The translations under genes and the position numbers were made by a program. From NCBI RefSeq assembly GCF_009932725.1, contig NZ_BLJU01000002.1, positions 496,001 through 560,000 of the forward strand: a stretch of 64,000 nt of DNA, read 5' to 3'. Shown here one piece after another: positions 22,192 through 34,741 of the stretch. This stretch comes from Pseudomonas yangonensis. GTDB lineage: Bacteria > Pseudomonadota > Gammaproteobacteria > Pseudomonadales > Pseudomonadaceae. The notes beneath the pieces were generated by a model. The model did no database searches. It was not told the origin of the DNA and saw only the letters and a list, made by a program, of their open reading frames with translations. Numbering within the stretch: the stretch's first letter is position 1; the number at the start of each line of letters is the position of its first letter.

Positions 22192-25100
22192 TCAGGTGGT
22201 GGGCGCGAGGCGCTCGAACAGGGCTTCCAGGGTATTGAAACGCTCTTCCGCGCGTTCCATCGGCACCTGGATCTTGAAGACGGTGGCGCCTTCGAACTTG
22301 TAGCGTTTCGGTTGAGCCTGGATCAGCTTGATCAGGGTCAGCGGGTCGACGCTGGTTTCTGCGGCGAACTCGATACGGCCGCCCTGCGGGCCTGCGTCGA
22401 CCTTGGTGATGCCCAGCTTATCGGCCTGCAGCTTGAGCAGGGTCAGGCGCATCAGGTGCTTGGTCGGTTCCGGCAACAGGCCGAAGCGGTCGATCATCTC
22501 GACCTGCAGCTCCTTCAGGCCGTCCTCGTCGGTGGCCGAGGCGATACGTTTGTAGAGGATCAGGCGCGCATGCACATCGGGCAGGTAGTCCTCAGGGATC
22601 AGCGCCGGCACGCGCAGGTTGATTTCCGGGCCGCCACCCAGCGGCTGATCGAGATTGGGCTGTTCGCCTTTCTGGATGGCCTTGACCGCGCGCTCGAGCA
22701 TTTCCATGTAGAGAGTGAAGCCGACCGCCTGAATCTGCCCGCTCTGACCATCGCCGAGCAGCTCGCCGGCGCCGCGGATTTCCAGATCGTGCGTCGCCAG
22801 GATAAAGCCGGCGCCCAGGTCCTGAGCGCCGGCAATGGCCTCCAGGCGCTTCTGTGCATCGTCGGTCATGCTCTTGCGCGGCGGCGTGAGCAGGTAGGCG
22901 TAGGCCTGGTGGTGGCTGCGGCCGACACGGCCGCGCAGCTGGTGCAGCTGAGCCAGGCCGAACTTGTCGGCGCGTTCGATGATGATGGTGTTGGCGCTGG
23001 GTACATCGATACCTGTTTCGATGATGGTCGAGGCCACCAGCACGTTGAAGCGCTTGTGGTAGAAGTCGCTCATCACCTGTTCCAGCTCGCGCTCGCGCAT
23101 CTGCCCGTGGCCGATGCCGATACGTGCCTCGGGCACCAGTTCGGCCAGATCGGCGGCACATTTCTCGATGGTCTTCACATCGTTGTGCAGGTAGTACACC
23201 TGGCCGCCGCGCAGCAATTCGCGCAGCAGCGCTTCCTTGATGGTCGGCTTGTTTTCTTCCATGACGAAGGTGCGTACCGACAGGCGCCGCGCCGGTGGCG
23301 TGGCGATGATCGACAGGTCGCGCATGCCGGCCACGGCCATGTTCAGGGTGCGCGGGATCGGTGTGGCAGTCAGGGTGAGGATATCCACCTCGCTGCGCAG
23401 CGCCTTGAGCTGCTCCTTCTGACGCACGCCGAAGCGGTGTTCCTCGTCGATGATCACCAGGCCCAGGTTGTGGAATTTCACATCGTCCTGCAGCAGCTTG
23501 TGGGTACCGATGACGATATCCACCTTGCCTTCGGCCAGCTGTTGCACGGCGCCTTCGACTTCCTTGGCGCTCTTGAAGCGGCTCATCACCTCGACCTTCA
23601 CCGGCCAGTCGGCGAAACGGTCGCGGAAGCTGTTGTAGTGCTGCTGGGCGAGCAGCGTGGTGGGTACCAGCACGGCCACCTGCTTGCCGCTGTGCACGGC
23701 GATGAACGCGGCGCGCATGGCCACCTCGGTCTTGCCGAAGCCGACGTCGCCGCAGACCAGGCGATCCATCGGCTTGCCGGCCAGCATGTCGGCGCGCACG
23801 GCGTCGATGGCGGTCTGCTGATCCGGGGTTTCCTCGAAGGGGAAGCCGGCGCTGAAGGTGGCGTAGTCCAGGGCCGGGTCCTGGAAGGCGAAGCCTTCGC
23901 GAGCGGCGCGGCGGGCATAGATGTCGAGCAGCTCGGCGGCGACGTCGCGTACCTGTTCGGCGGCCTTGCGTTTGGCTTTCTGCCAGACCTCCGAGCCGAG
24001 GCGGTGCAGCGGCGCCAGAGCGTCATCGCTGCCGCTGTAGCGGGCGATCAGGTGCAGGCTGGCCACTGGCACGTAAAGCTTGGCGTCGTCGGCGTACTGC
24101 AGGGCGAGAAATTCGGCGGCCTGGCCGTCGAACTCCATGGTCACCAGGCCCAGGTAGCGGCCGACACCATGATCGATATGCACCACCGGCGCGCCTTCGC
24201 GCAGTTCGGTGAGGTTCTTGATCACGTTGTCGCCGCCGTCGCGGCCTTTCTCGCGACGACGGCGCTGCATCACGCGCTGGCCGAACAGCGGGTTTTCCGG
24301 GACCAGCGCCAGATCGTCGAGCAGCAGGCCTTCGTCCAGGGGCGCGATGCAGATGTTCAGACGTTCGCCGCTTTCGGCGAATGCCGGCCAGCCGTCGACT
24401 TCCCTGGGCTTGAGCTTGAGGCGAGCGAGCAGTTCCAGCAGCACTTCGCGGCGCCCGGCCGACTCGGCGCAGAACAGCACGCGGCCCTGATATTCCTCGA
24501 TGAAGCGGCGCAGTGCGGCCAGCGGCTCGCCGGCCTTGGACTGAATCGCCAGATCGGGCAGGGCGCGCGCCTGGAAGCGGGTCTGGCCGACACCGGGCTC
24601 GATATCCTCATGGTTGACCACGACTCGCGGCCAGTTCTTCAGGCGGGCAAAGCATTCGTCTACCGGCAGGAAAATGTCGGCGGGCGGCAGTAGCGGGCGC
24701 TCGGGATCGACGCGGCGGTCCTCGTAGCGGTTGCGCGCATCCAGCCAGAACTGCTCGGCGGCCTTTTCGATACCCGGCAGTGAGAACACCTGGGTGTCGC
24801 CCGGCAGGTAGTCGAACAGCGTGCCGGTTTCCTCGAAGAACAGCGGCAGGTAGTACTCGATACCGGCTGGTGTAATGCCCGAGGACAGGTCCTGATAAAT
24901 GGGGCAGCGGCGAAAATCCACGTCGAAGCGTTCGCGAAAGCGCCCGCGAAAATCGCTGACCGCCTTCTTCTCCAGCGGGAATTCACGTGCCGGCAGCAGG
25001 CGGATCGACTCGACCTTGTCTACCGAGCGCTGGTTTTCCGGATCGAAGGTGCGCAGGGTTTCGATTTCGTCGTCGAACAGATCGATGCGGTAGGGCACCT

Positions 25101-25629
25101 CACTGCCCATCGGGAACAGGTCGATCAGCGCGCCGCGTACGGCGAACTCGCCATGTTCGTACACCGTATCGACGCAGCGGTAGCCGGCGGCCTCCAGGCG
25201 CGTGCGCATCTGTTCCACATCCAGCTTCTGGCCGACATCCAGCACCAGGCTGCTACCCAGCAGGAAGCGCTTGGGCGCCAAGCGGTGTAGGGCGGTGGCA
25301 ATCGGCACTACGAGGATGCCGCGGCTCAGCTGAGGTAGCCGATACAGCGCAGCGATACGCTGGGAAATGATGTCCTGGTGTGGCGAGAAGACGTCGTAGG
25401 GGAGGGTTTCCCAGTCGGGAAAGTGCAGCACCGGAAGGTCCGGAGCGAAGAAGGCCAGTTCTTCCTGCAGGCGCTCGGCGCTCTGGCTGCCCTCGGTCAG
25501 TACCAGAGTGAAACGCCCGGCGTTACTGGCCGCTTCGGCTATCGCCAGGGAAAGGGCGGCGCCAGGCAGGTTGCCCCATTGCTGTTTGCCGGCATTGGCT
25601 GGCAGAGACGGAAGACGCAGTACGGACAC
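22192..25629 (-). CDS. mfd: transcription-repair coupling factor Mfd
   Basis: A large cytoplasmic translocase (about 1145 residues) that removes stalled RNA polymerase and recruits UvrA. In order: a UvrB-homology N-terminal region ([15 protein letters not shown] near 75), the RNA-polymerase interaction domain ([10 protein letters not shown]), and the RecG-like motor with Walker [24 protein letters not shown] box II and [10 protein letters not shown] motif III, then a C-terminal regulatory domain. The start is uncertain: I used the GTG whose product begins [11 protein letters not shown] like homologues; an in-frame GTG at 25695 would add 22 residues. Neither has a strong ribosome site. It diverges from the GAPDH gene. 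Confidence 0.95.
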   Translation of the reverse strand: MSVLRLPSLPANAGKQQWGNLPGAALSLAIAEAASNAGRFTLVLTEGSQSAERLQEELAFFAPDLPVLHFPDWETLPYDVFSPHQDIISQRIAALYRLPQLSRGILVVPIATALHRLAPKRFLLGSSLVLDVGQKLDVEQMRTRLEAAGYRCVDTVYEHGEFAVRGALIDLFPMGSEVPYRIDLFDDEIETLRTFDPENQRSVDKVESIRLLPAREFPLEKKAVSDFRGRFRERFDVDFRRCPIYQDLSSGITPAGIEYYLPLFFEETGTLFDYLPGDTQVFSLPGIEKAAEQFWLDARNRYEDRRVDPERPLLPPADIFLPVDECFARLKNWPRVVVNHEDIEPGVGQTRFQARALPDLAIQSKAGEPLAALRRFIEEYQGRVLFCAESAGRREVLLELLARLKLKPREVDGWPAFAESGERLNICIAPLDEGLLLDDLALVPENPLFGQRVMQRRRREKGRDGGDNVIKNLTELREGAPVVHIDHGVGRYLGLVTMEFDGQAAEFLALQYADDAKLYVPVASLHLIARYSGSDDALAPLHRLGSEVWQKAKRKAAEQVRDVAAELLDIYARRAAREGFAFQDPALDYATFSAGFPFEETPDQQTAIDAVRADMLAGKPMDRLVCGDVGFGKTEVAMRAAFIAVHSGKQVAVLVPTTLLAQQHYNSFRDRFADWPVKVEVMSRFKSAKEVEGAVQQLAEGKVDIVIGTHKLLQDDVKFHNLGLVIIDEEHRFGVRQKEQLKALRSEVDILTLTATPIPRTLNMAVAGMRDLSIIATPPARRLSVRTFVMEENKPTIKEALLRELLRGGQVYYLHNDVKTIEKCAADLAELVPEARIGIGHGQMRERELEQVMSDFYHKRFNVLVASTIIETGIDVPSANTIIIERADKFGLAQLHQLRGRVGRSHHQAYAYLLTPPRKSMTDDAQKRLEAIAGAQDLGAGFILATHDLEIRGAGELLGDGQSGQIQAVGFTLYMEMLERAVKAIQKGEQPNLDQPLGGGPEINLRVPALIPEDYLPDVHARLILYKRIASATDEDGLKELQVEMIDRFGLLPEPTKHLMRLTLLKLQADKLGITKVDAGPQGGRIEFAAETSVDPLTLIKLIQAQPKRYKFEGATVFKIQVPMERAEERFNTLEALFERLAPTT

Positions 25630-25707
25630 GGGCGGCTCACGATCATTACGAAGGGCCGGGAATTGTAGCGGGGCTTGGTGGTCAATGTCAGTCACGACAG
25701 GCGCGCA

Positions 25708-25736
25708 TTGCTCCCGCTCGCGAGCGCCGTCATAAT
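25708..25736 (+). promoter_or_regulatory. candidate sigma70 promoter of the GAPDH gene
   Basis: TTGCTC (25708-25713) and CATAAT (25731-25736) are separated by 17 bases, about 40 bases ahead of the GTG start. The -10 is good and the -35 weak. Confidence 0.45.
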
Positions 25737-25778
25737 GTAGCCCCTTTTTTCAGCCCCTACATGTGGAAGGTACTGCCC

Positions 25779-27227
25779 GTGACTCAGAAGCCCGACCAGT
25801 GTCTCGGTGAATGGATCGATCGTGAAGCCCTCGCGGAAGCGATGATTCCGCTGATTGGTCAGCTCTATCGCAACAACAATGTGGTGACCTCGATCTACGG
25901 CCGTGGCCTGATCAACCGTTCGGTCATCGACATCCTCAAGGCTCACCGTTTCGCCCGTCACCGCCTGGCTGACGAAGCCGAGCTGTCGGTACACGACACC
26001 TTCCCCATGCTCAAGGCCATGAGCGAGCTCAAGCTGGGCGCCGCCTCCGTTGACCTGGGCAAGCTGGTTGCCAAGTTCAAGGCCGAAGGTGCTGGCCGTG
26101 GCGTCGAGCAGTTCGTCAAGGACGAGCTGGCCGATGTGGTCGGCAAGCAGAACGGTTCGGCTCGTGAAGGCACTGACGTTGTCCTCTACGGCTTCGGTCG
26201 TATCGGTCGCCTGCTGGCGCGCATCCTCATCGAGAAGACCGGTGGCGGTGACGGCCTGCGCCTGCGCGCCATCGTCGTGCGCAAGGGTGCCAGCAACGAT
26301 CTGGTCAAGCGTGCCAGCCTGCTGCGTCGTGACTCGGTACACGGCAAGTTCAACGGCACCATCACCATCGATGAAGAGAACAACACCCTGACGGCCAACG
26401 GCAACCTGATCCAGGTGATCTACGCCAAAGACCCGAAGGAAGTCGACTACACCCAGTACGGCATCAAGAATGCGCTGCTGGTGGACAACACCGGTGTATG
26501 GCGTGACGCCGAGGGTCTGGGTCAGCACCTGACTTGCCCAGGCGTCGATCGTGTGGTCCTCACTGCACCTGGCAAGGGCGCGCTGAAGAACATCGTGCAC
26601 GGTATCAACCACGGCGAGATCACCGCCGAGGACAAGATCATCTCCGCCGCTTCCTGCACCACCAATGCCATCGTGCCGGTGCTCAAGGCGGTCAATGATC
26701 AGTACGGCATCGTCAATGGTCACGTCGAGACCGTTCACTCCTACACCAACGACCAGAACCTGATCGACAACTTCCACAAAGGCAGTCGCCGTGGTCGCAG
26801 TGCCGCGCTGAACATGGTCATCACCGAAACCGGCGCGGCTACCGCTGCTGCCAAGGCGCTGCCTGTGCTCAAGGGCAAGCTGACCGGTAATGCCATTCGT
26901 GTGCCGACGCCGAACGTGTCCATGGCCATCCTCAATCTGAATCTGGAGAAGGCCACCACCCGCGAAGAGATCAACGAGTACCTGCGTCAGATGGCCATGC
27001 ACTCGGATCTGCAGAAGCAGATCGATTTCGTCAGTTCGCAGGAAGTGGTCTCGACCGACTTCGTCGGTTCGCGCCACGCCGGTGTGGTCGATGCCGAAGC
27101 CACCATCGCCAACGATAACCGCGTTGTGCTGTATGTCTGGTACGACAACGAGTTCGGTTACAGCTGCCAGGTTGTGCGCGTGATGGAAGACATGGCCGGG
27201 GTCAACCCGCCGGCTTTCCCGCGTTGA
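25779..27227 (+). CDS. glyceraldehyde-3-phosphate dehydrogenase with an N-terminal extension
   Basis: A 482-residue GAPDH-like enzyme, far longer than the usual 330-340. The first roughly 130 residues (TQKPDQCLGEWIDREALAEA onward) form a helical extension; the dehydrogenase then starts with the NAD motif GFGRIGR (138-144) and has the catalytic Cys293 in SAASCTTNAIVP and the following VHSYTNDQNLIDN. Pseudomonads carry this long form alongside a normal Gap; it may serve gluconeogenesis or another direction of the reaction, which is not settled by sequence. GGAAGG just upstream supports this GTG start rather than an ATG six codons earlier. A strong terminator follows. Confidence 0.9.
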   Translation: MTQKPDQCLGEWIDREALAEAMIPLIGQLYRNNNVVTSIYGRGLINRSVIDILKAHRFARHRLADEAELSVHDTFPMLKAMSELKLGAASVDLGKLVAKFKAEGAGRGVEQFVKDELADVVGKQNGSAREGTDVVLYGFGRIGRLLARILIEKTGGGDGLRLRAIVVRKGASNDLVKRASLLRRDSVHGKFNGTITIDEENNTLTANGNLIQVIYAKDPKEVDYTQYGIKNALLVDNTGVWRDAEGLGQHLTCPGVDRVVLTAPGKGALKNIVHGINHGEITAEDKIISAASCTTNAIVPVLKAVNDQYGIVNGHVETVHSYTNDQNLIDNFHKGSRRGRSAALNMVITETGAATAAAKALPVLKGKLTGNAIRVPTPNVSMAILNLNLEKATTREEINEYLRQMAMHSDLQKQIDFVSSQEVVSTDFVGSRHAGVVDAEATIANDNRVVLYVWYDNEFGYSCQVVRVMEDMAGVNPPAFPR

Positions 27228-27245
27228 TAGCTGAATAGCGTGAAG

Positions 27246-27274
27246 AAAACGGGAGCCTCGGCTCCCGTTTTTTT
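27246..27274 (+). terminator. intrinsic terminator of the GAPDH gene
   Basis: ACGGGAGCC and GGCTCCCGT (27249-27268) form a 9-bp stem with a 2-base loop, followed by a run of seven T. Confidence 0.92.
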
Positions 27275-28875
<1,601 letters not shown>

Positions 28876-28878
28876 TCC

Positions 28879-30090
28879 GTGGGCATTCGTGCATTCCTCG
28901 ACAAGATCGAGCACAACTTCGAGAAGGGCGGCAAGTACGAGAAGTGGTACGCCCTCTACGAAGCCATCGACACCTTCTTCTATCGTCCTGGCAGTGTGAC
29001 CAAGACCACCGCTCACGTACGCGACGGCATCGACCTCAAGCGCATGATGATCACCGTGTGGTTGTGCACCTTCCCGGCCATGTTCTTCGGTATGTGGAAC
29101 ACCGGCTACCAGGCCAACCTGATTTTCGCCCAGAGCCCTGATCTGCTGGCGGTCCAGGATGGCTGGCGCTTCGCGCTGATCGGCTCGCTGGCCGGTTTCG
29201 ATCCGAACAGCCTGTGGGACAACTTCATCCAGGGCGCGGCCTACTTCCTGCCTGTCTACGCGGTGACCTTCATCGTCGGCGGCTTCTGGGAAGTGCTGTT
29301 CGCTTCGATCCGCAAGCATGAAGTCAACGAAGGCTTTTTCGTCACCTCCGTGCTGTTCGCCCTGATTCTGCCGCCGAGCATTCCGCTGTGGCAGGTCGCA
29401 CTGGGTATCAGCTTCGGCGTGGTGATCGGCAAGGAAGTGTTCGGTGGTACCGGCAAGAACTTCCTCAACCCGGCCCTGACCGGCCGTGCCTTCCTGTTCT
29501 TCGCCTATCCGGCGCAGATGTCGGGCGATGCGGTCTGGACTGCGGTCGATGGCTTCGCTGGCGCTACCTCGCTGAGCCTCGCGGCTTCCGGCGGCATCGA
29601 GAACGTGATCAACAACGGCATCACCTGGATGGACGCTTTCATCGGCACCATTCATGGCTCGCTCGGCGAAACCAGCACCCTGGCCATCGCTATTGGCGGC
29701 CTGGTCCTGCTGATCACCAGGATCGCCTCCTGGCGCATCGTCGCCGGCGTGATGCTGGGCATGATCGGTCTCTCCCTGCTGCTCAACGCCATCGGTTCGA
29801 GCTCCAACCCGATGTTCGCCATGCCCTGGTACTGGCATCTGGTGGTGGGCGGCTTTGCCTTCGGCATGTTCTTCATGGCCACCGACCCGGTGTCGGCCTC
29901 CATGACCAACACCGGCAAGTGGATCTTCGGCGCCCTTATCGGGGTGATGGTGGTGCTGATCCGTGTGGTCAACCCGGCCTTCCCCGAGGGCATGATGCTG
30001 GCGATCCTGTTCGCCAACCTGTTTGCACCGCTGATCGACCACTTCGTCGTTCAGGCCAATATCAAGCGGAGGCTGGCACGCAATGTCTAG
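28879..30090 (+). CDS. nqrB: NQR subunit B
   Basis: A 403-residue integral membrane subunit with about ten hydrophobic helices (for example [13 protein letters not shown] near 61-73 and [20 protein letters not shown]). It carries one covalently bound FMN: the flavinylation motif is AGATSL with T230, the residue esterified by ApbE. It also holds riboflavin and part of the quinone and ion path. The start is a GTG four bases after nqrA stops, with a GGAGG inside the nqrA end. It overlaps nqrC by 8 bases, indicating translational coupling. Confidence 0.95.
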   Translation: MGIRAFLDKIEHNFEKGGKYEKWYALYEAIDTFFYRPGSVTKTTAHVRDGIDLKRMMITVWLCTFPAMFFGMWNTGYQANLIFAQSPDLLAVQDGWRFALIGSLAGFDPNSLWDNFIQGAAYFLPVYAVTFIVGGFWEVLFASIRKHEVNEGFFVTSVLFALILPPSIPLWQVALGISFGVVIGKEVFGGTGKNFLNPALTGRAFLFFAYPAQMSGDAVWTAVDGFAGATSLSLAASGGIENVINNGITWMDAFIGTIHGSLGETSTLAIAIGGLVLLITRIASWRIVAGVMLGMIGLSLLLNAIGSSSNPMFAMPWYWHLVVGGFAFGMFFMATDPVSASMTNTGKWIFGALIGVMVVLIRVVNPAFPEGMMLAILFANLFAPLIDHFVVQANIKRRLARNV

Positions 30091-30871
30091 TCAAAAAGAA
30101 TCCACCGTCCGCACGCTGACGGTGGCTGTGCTGGTGTGCCTGGTGTGCTCGGTGTTCGTCGCCGGAGCTGCCATCGCACTGAAGCCGACCCAGGTTGAAA
30201 ACCGTCTGCTGGACAAGCAGCGCAGCATCCTGGCCATTGCCGGCCTGGGCGAGCCGGGTATGTCATCGGCCCAGGTCAAGCAGGTGTTCGACGGCACCAT
30301 CACCGCCAAACTGGTTGATCTGGAAACCGGGAAGTTCTCCGACGAGTTCGACCCGATTACCTTCGATCCGCTCAAGGCTTCCAAGGACCCTCAATTGTCT
30401 ACGGCGCTGAGCAGCAGCGAGGACATCGCGGGCATCAAGCGCCAGGAGCGTTACACCACCGTTTATATGGTGGAAAAGGATGGCCAGGTGCAGACCCTGA
30501 TCCTGCCGGTGCGTGGTTACGGCCTGTGGTCGACGCTGCACGGTTTCATTGCCGTCGAGGGCGACCTCAATACGGTGGTCGGCATGGGTTTCTACCAGCA
30601 CGGCGAAACACCGGGTCTTGGTGGCGAAGTGGACAATCCGAAGTGGAAAGGCCAGTGGCCGGGCAAGACCCTGTATGACGAAGATGGCAACCTTGCCGTT
30701 CAGGTCGTCAAGGGTGGCGTCGACCCGCAGAGCCCGCGAGCGAACCATCAGGTCGATGCACTCGCTGGTGCCACGCTTACCAGCAACGGGGTGGATCATC
30801 TGTTGAAGTTCTGGCTCGGCCAGAACGGCTTCGGTCCGTTTATCGCTAACCTGCGCGCAGGGGAGGCTTGA
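30083..30871 (+). CDS. nqrC: NQR subunit C
   Basis: A 262-residue subunit with one N-terminal helix ([20 protein letters not shown], 11-30) and a periplasmic FMN-binding domain. The FMN attachment site is T231 in [11 protein letters not shown], target of ApbE, and [13 protein letters not shown] and [11 protein letters not shown] are family signatures. Electrons pass through this flavin toward NqrB. It overlaps nqrB by 8 bases and is followed by nqrD after two. Confidence 0.95.
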   Translation: MSSQKESTVRTLTVAVLVCLVCSVFVAGAAIALKPTQVENRLLDKQRSILAIAGLGEPGMSSAQVKQVFDGTITAKLVDLETGKFSDEFDPITFDPLKASKDPQLSTALSSSEDIAGIKRQERYTTVYMVEKDGQVQTLILPVRGYGLWSTLHGFIAVEGDLNTVVGMGFYQHGETPGLGGEVDNPKWKGQWPGKTLYDEDGNLAVQVVKGGVDPQSPRANHQVDALAGATLTSNGVDHLLKFWLGQNGFGPFIANLRAGEA

Positions 30872-30873
30872 TC

Positions 30874-31541
30874 ATGTCGCAGCCGACTATTAAAGAAGTC
30901 CTGCTCAACCCGATCTTCAACAACAACCCCATCGGCCTGCAGATCCTGGGGATCTGCTCGGCCCTGGCGGTTACGTCCAATCTGCAGACTGCGCTGGTGA
31001 TGTCGGCCGCGCTGACGTTGGTGACCGGTTTCTCCAACCTGTTCATCTCCATGATCCGCAGTCAGATCCCGGGTTCGATCCGTATGATCGTGCAGATGGT
31101 GATCATCGCCTCGTTGGTGATCGTGGTCGATCAGGTGCTCAAGGCTTATGCCTTCAGTCTGTCCAAGCAGCTGTCGGTATTCGTTGGTCTGATCATCACC
31201 AACTGCATCGTGATGGGACGCGCCGAAGCCTTCGCCATGCAGAACCCGCCGGTGTTGTCGTTCTTCGACGGTATCGGTAACGGTCTGGGCTACAGCGCCA
31301 TGCTGATCGCACTGGGTGTGATCCGTGAGCTGTTCGGCGCCGGCAAGCTGATGGGCTACGAGATCTTCTCGGTGGTTAACGATGGTGGCTGGTACCAGCC
31401 CAACGGCATGCTGCTGTTGCCGCCTTCGGCCTTCTTCCTGATCGGTCTGTTCATCTGGGGTATCCGTAGCTGGAAGAAAGACCAGATCGAGAAGAACGCA
31501 TACAAGATGGCGCCTCAGGTATCCAGCAAGGAGGCCTATTA

Positions 31542-31542
<1 letters not shown>
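30874..31542 (+). CDS. nqrD: NQR subunit D
   Basis: A 222-residue membrane subunit, homologous to NqrE, with six hydrophobic helices. Together with NqrE it forms an inverted-topology pair that holds an iron centre between the two halves. Signatures are [20 protein letters not shown] at the N terminus and [17 protein letters not shown] in the middle, where the cysteine contributes to the metal site. GGGGAGG 8 bases before the ATG marks the start, and the stop overlaps the nqrE start by one base. Confidence 0.95.
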
Positions 31543-32150
<608 letters not shown>

Positions 32151-32165
32151 GGAAAGGATGAACAG

Positions 32166-33389
32166 ATGAATTACGAAATCTTCCTCGCCATCGGCATGTT
32201 CACCGCCATCGTTCTCGCGCTGGTGCTGATCATCCTCGCTGCGCGCGCCAAGCTGGTGTCCAGCGGTGACGTGAGCATCGAGATCAACGGCGAAAAAACC
32301 ATCGTGGTACCGGCTGGCGGCAAGCTGTTGCAGACCCTGGCCGACAACAACATCTTCCTGTCCTCTGCCTGCGGTGGCGGCGGTACCTGCGCCCAGTGCA
32401 AGTGCATCGTCGAAAGCGGCGGCGGCGAGATGCTGTCCACCGAAGAATCGCACTTCACCAAGCGCGAGGCTCGCGAGGGCTGGCGCCTGTCCTGCCAGAC
32501 TCCGGTCAAGCAGGACATGAAGATCGAAGTCCCGGAAGAGGTCTTCGGCGTCAAGAAGTGGGAATGCACCGTGCAGTCCAACCCCAACGTCGCCACCTTC
32601 ATCAAGGAGCTGACGCTGAAGCTGCCGGAAGGCGAGAACGTCGACTTCCGTGCCGGTGGTTACGTGCAGCTGGAGTGCCCGCCGCACACAGTGCACTACA
32701 AGGACTTCGACATTCAGGAGGAGTATCGCGGCGACTGGGACAAGTTCAACCAGTGGAAGTACGTGTCCAAGGTCGACGAAACCGTGATCCGTGCCTATTC
32801 CATGGCCAACTACCCGGAAGAGCGCGGTCTGGTGAAGTTCAACATCCGTATCGCCTCGCCGCCCCCCGGCAAGGACGATCTGCCGCCGGGCAAGATGTCG
32901 TCCTACGTGTTCAGCCTCAAGCCGGGCGACAAGATCACCGTGTACGGACCCTTCGGTGAGTTCTTCGCCAAGGACACCGACGCCGAGATGGTCTTCATCG
33001 GTGGTGGTGCCGGTATGGCGCCGATGCGTTCGCATATCTTCGACCAGCTCAAGCGCCTGAAATCCAAGCGCAAGATCAGCTTCTGGTACGGTGCGCGCTC
33101 GATGCGTGAGTCGTTCTACAACGAAGAGTACGATCAGCTGGCTGCGGAAAACCCGAACTTCGAATGGCACCTGGCGCTGTCCGATCCGCAACCGGAAGAC
33201 AACTGGACCGGCCTCAAGGGCTTCATCCACAACGTGCTGTACGAGAACTACCTGAAGGACCACCCGGCTCCGGAAGATTGCGAGTTCTACATGTGCGGCC
33301 CACCCATGATGAACGCCGCCGTGATCAAGATGCTGACCGATCTGGGTGTCGAGCCGGAGAACATCCTCCTCGACGACTTCGGCGGTTAA
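32166..33389 (+). CDS. nqrF: NQR subunit F, NADH dehydrogenase subunit
   Basis: The 407-residue electron-input subunit: an N-terminal helix (about 3-26), a ferredoxin-like 2Fe-2S domain and an FAD/NADH reductase domain. The cluster ligands are C69, C75, C78 and C110 in [13 protein letters not shown] and LSCQTP. The flavin part has [11 protein letters not shown] and [12 protein letters not shown], and MCGPPMMN near the C terminus belongs to the NADH site. The complex oxidises NADH on the cytoplasmic side and passes electrons to quinone. Confidence 0.96.
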   Translation: MNYEIFLAIGMFTAIVLALVLIILAARAKLVSSGDVSIEINGEKTIVVPAGGKLLQTLADNNIFLSSACGGGGTCAQCKCIVESGGGEMLSTEESHFTKREAREGWRLSCQTPVKQDMKIEVPEEVFGVKKWECTVQSNPNVATFIKELTLKLPEGENVDFRAGGYVQLECPPHTVHYKDFDIQEEYRGDWDKFNQWKYVSKVDETVIRAYSMANYPEERGLVKFNIRIASPPPGKDDLPPGKMSSYVFSLKPGDKITVYGPFGEFFAKDTDAEMVFIGGGAGMAPMRSHIFDQLKRLKSKRKISFWYGARSMRESFYNEEYDQLAAENPNFEWHLALSDPQPEDNWTGLKGFIHNVLYENYLKDHPAPEDCEFYMCGPPMMNAAVIKMLTDLGVEPENILLDDFGG

Positions 33390-33392
33390 CGC

Positions 33393-34418
33393 ATGAGGTC
33401 TGCTGTACTCCAGCCCGTTATCGCTGTCGCCCTGGCGGCAGCCCTAACGGGCTGCTTGCATTCTGAACGGATCGAAGAGTTCGGTGGCCCGACCATGGGC
33501 AGCACCTATTCGATCAAATACGTCCGCAGTGAAGGTGTCGCGCCGCAAGCCGAACTCAAGGCCGCGACCGAGGCGATCCTTGCCGAGATCGATCTGCAGA
33601 TGTCCACCTATCGCGATGATTCGCTGATCGAGCAATTCAATCGTGCGCCGGCCGGTACCTGTCAGGCTATGCCTGAGGGCGTGCTGGACCTAGTGCGAGC
33701 CGGTGATCGCCTGCATGAGGAAAGCCAGGGCTATTTCGACCTGACGCTGGAGCCTCTGCTCGACCTCTGGGGCTTCGGGCCCAAAGCGCAGGGCGAGGCG
33801 GTGCCAAGCGACGAAACGCTTGCCGAAGTGCGCCAGCGTGTCGGTCAGCAGCACCTGAGGATCGATGGCGAGCAGCTGTGCAAGGATGTCGACGTCGAAG
33901 TCGATTTCAACAGCATCGCGGCCGGTTACGCTGTCGACAAGATCGTTGCGCGTCTGGGCGAGCTGGGTGTCACCAGTTACCTGGTGGAGGCCACCGGCGA
34001 GCTCAAGGCGGCCGGCTTCAAGCCCGATGGCAGCCACTGGCGTATCGGCCTGGAAGCGCCGCGTGATGATCAGCGCATCGCACAGCGTATTCTGCAGCTC
34101 GATGGTTACGGTATCTCCACCTCGGGTGACTACCGCAACTACTTCGAGGAGAACGGCCAGCGCTACTCGCACACGCTCGATCCGCTGACGGGGAAGCCGG
34201 TCAACCACAAGCTGGCAGCTGTCACGGTGGCAGATCCATCGACCTTGCGCGCTGATGGCTTGTCTACCCTTTTGATGGTGCTTGGGCCGGAAGCCGGCAT
34301 GGCCTTCGCCGAGCGCAACGATATCGCGGCGTTTTTCGTGACGCGTGAAGGCGAGGGCTTCGTCACACAGGGCACGGCCGCATTCGAGCAGCTATTCGCT
34401 GCAGGAGATGAGCAATGA
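33393..34418 (+). CDS. apbE: FAD:protein FMN transferase ApbE
   Basis: A periplasmic, lipid-anchored enzyme of 341 residues that attaches FMN to threonines of NqrB and NqrC using FAD and Mg2+. The N-terminal lipobox LTGC gives a lipoprotein with the acylated cysteine near residue 20. Family motifs are TMGSTYSIKY, QMSTYRDDSLIEQFN, DFNSIAAGYAVD and the C-terminal HTLDPLTGKPV. It begins three bases after nqrF stops and overlaps nqrM by four bases, which fits a dedicated maturation role for the complex. Confidence 0.95.
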   Translation: MRSAVLQPVIAVALAAALTGCLHSERIEEFGGPTMGSTYSIKYVRSEGVAPQAELKAATEAILAEIDLQMSTYRDDSLIEQFNRAPAGTCQAMPEGVLDLVRAGDRLHEESQGYFDLTLEPLLDLWGFGPKAQGEAVPSDETLAEVRQRVGQQHLRIDGEQLCKDVDVEVDFNSIAAGYAVDKIVARLGELGVTSYLVEATGELKAAGFKPDGSHWRIGLEAPRDDQRIAQRILQLDGYGISTSGDYRNYFEENGQRYSHTLDPLTGKPVNHKLAAVTVADPSTLRADGLSTLLMVLGPEAGMAFAERNDIAAFFVTREGEGFVTQGTAAFEQLFAAGDEQ

Positions 34419-34645
34419 CTTTTTTGGTTGTATTTCTGGCCATGGTTCTGGTCGTCGGCATGATGGCCGTCGGCGTGATCATGGGGCGCAAACCCATCGC
34501 CGGTTCCTGCGGCGGTATCGCCAACCTGGGCATTGAGAAGGAATGCTCGATCTGTGGCGGTAGCCGTGAGAAGTGCGAAGAGGTCAATCGCGACAAGAGC
34601 GAGGCGCCCAACACCGACCTGGCCTACGACGCGAGCAAGCGCTAA
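34415..34645 (+). CDS. nqrM: NQR maturation protein NqrM
   Basis: A 76-residue membrane protein with one N-terminal helix (TFLVVFLAMVLVVGMMAVGVI) and four conserved cysteines, C32, C44, C47 and C54 (SCGG then CSICGGSREKC). In Vibrio NqrM is needed to deliver iron to the NqrD/NqrE site, and its cysteines are essential. The gene lies at the end of the nqr-apbE operon, overlapping apbE, as in Vibrio. Confidence 0.92.
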   Translation: MTFLVVFLAMVLVVGMMAVGVIMGRKPIAGSCGGIANLGIEKECSICGGSREKCEEVNRDKSEAPNTDLAYDASKR

Positions 34646-34741
34646 GCCAGGCGGCATGCTATGAAAGCCGGCAGCGCTATCCGCTGCCGGCCCTGCCGAG
34701 GGTGCGCCACAAGCGCTCCGGCCTGATCTGAAGGAGTAAAC

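Noticed and set aside
22132..24693. An 853-codon open frame antisense to mfd
   Set aside because: It is a GC-rich shadow of Mfd; the sense frame carries the Mfd motifs and the antisense product has no recognisable domain.
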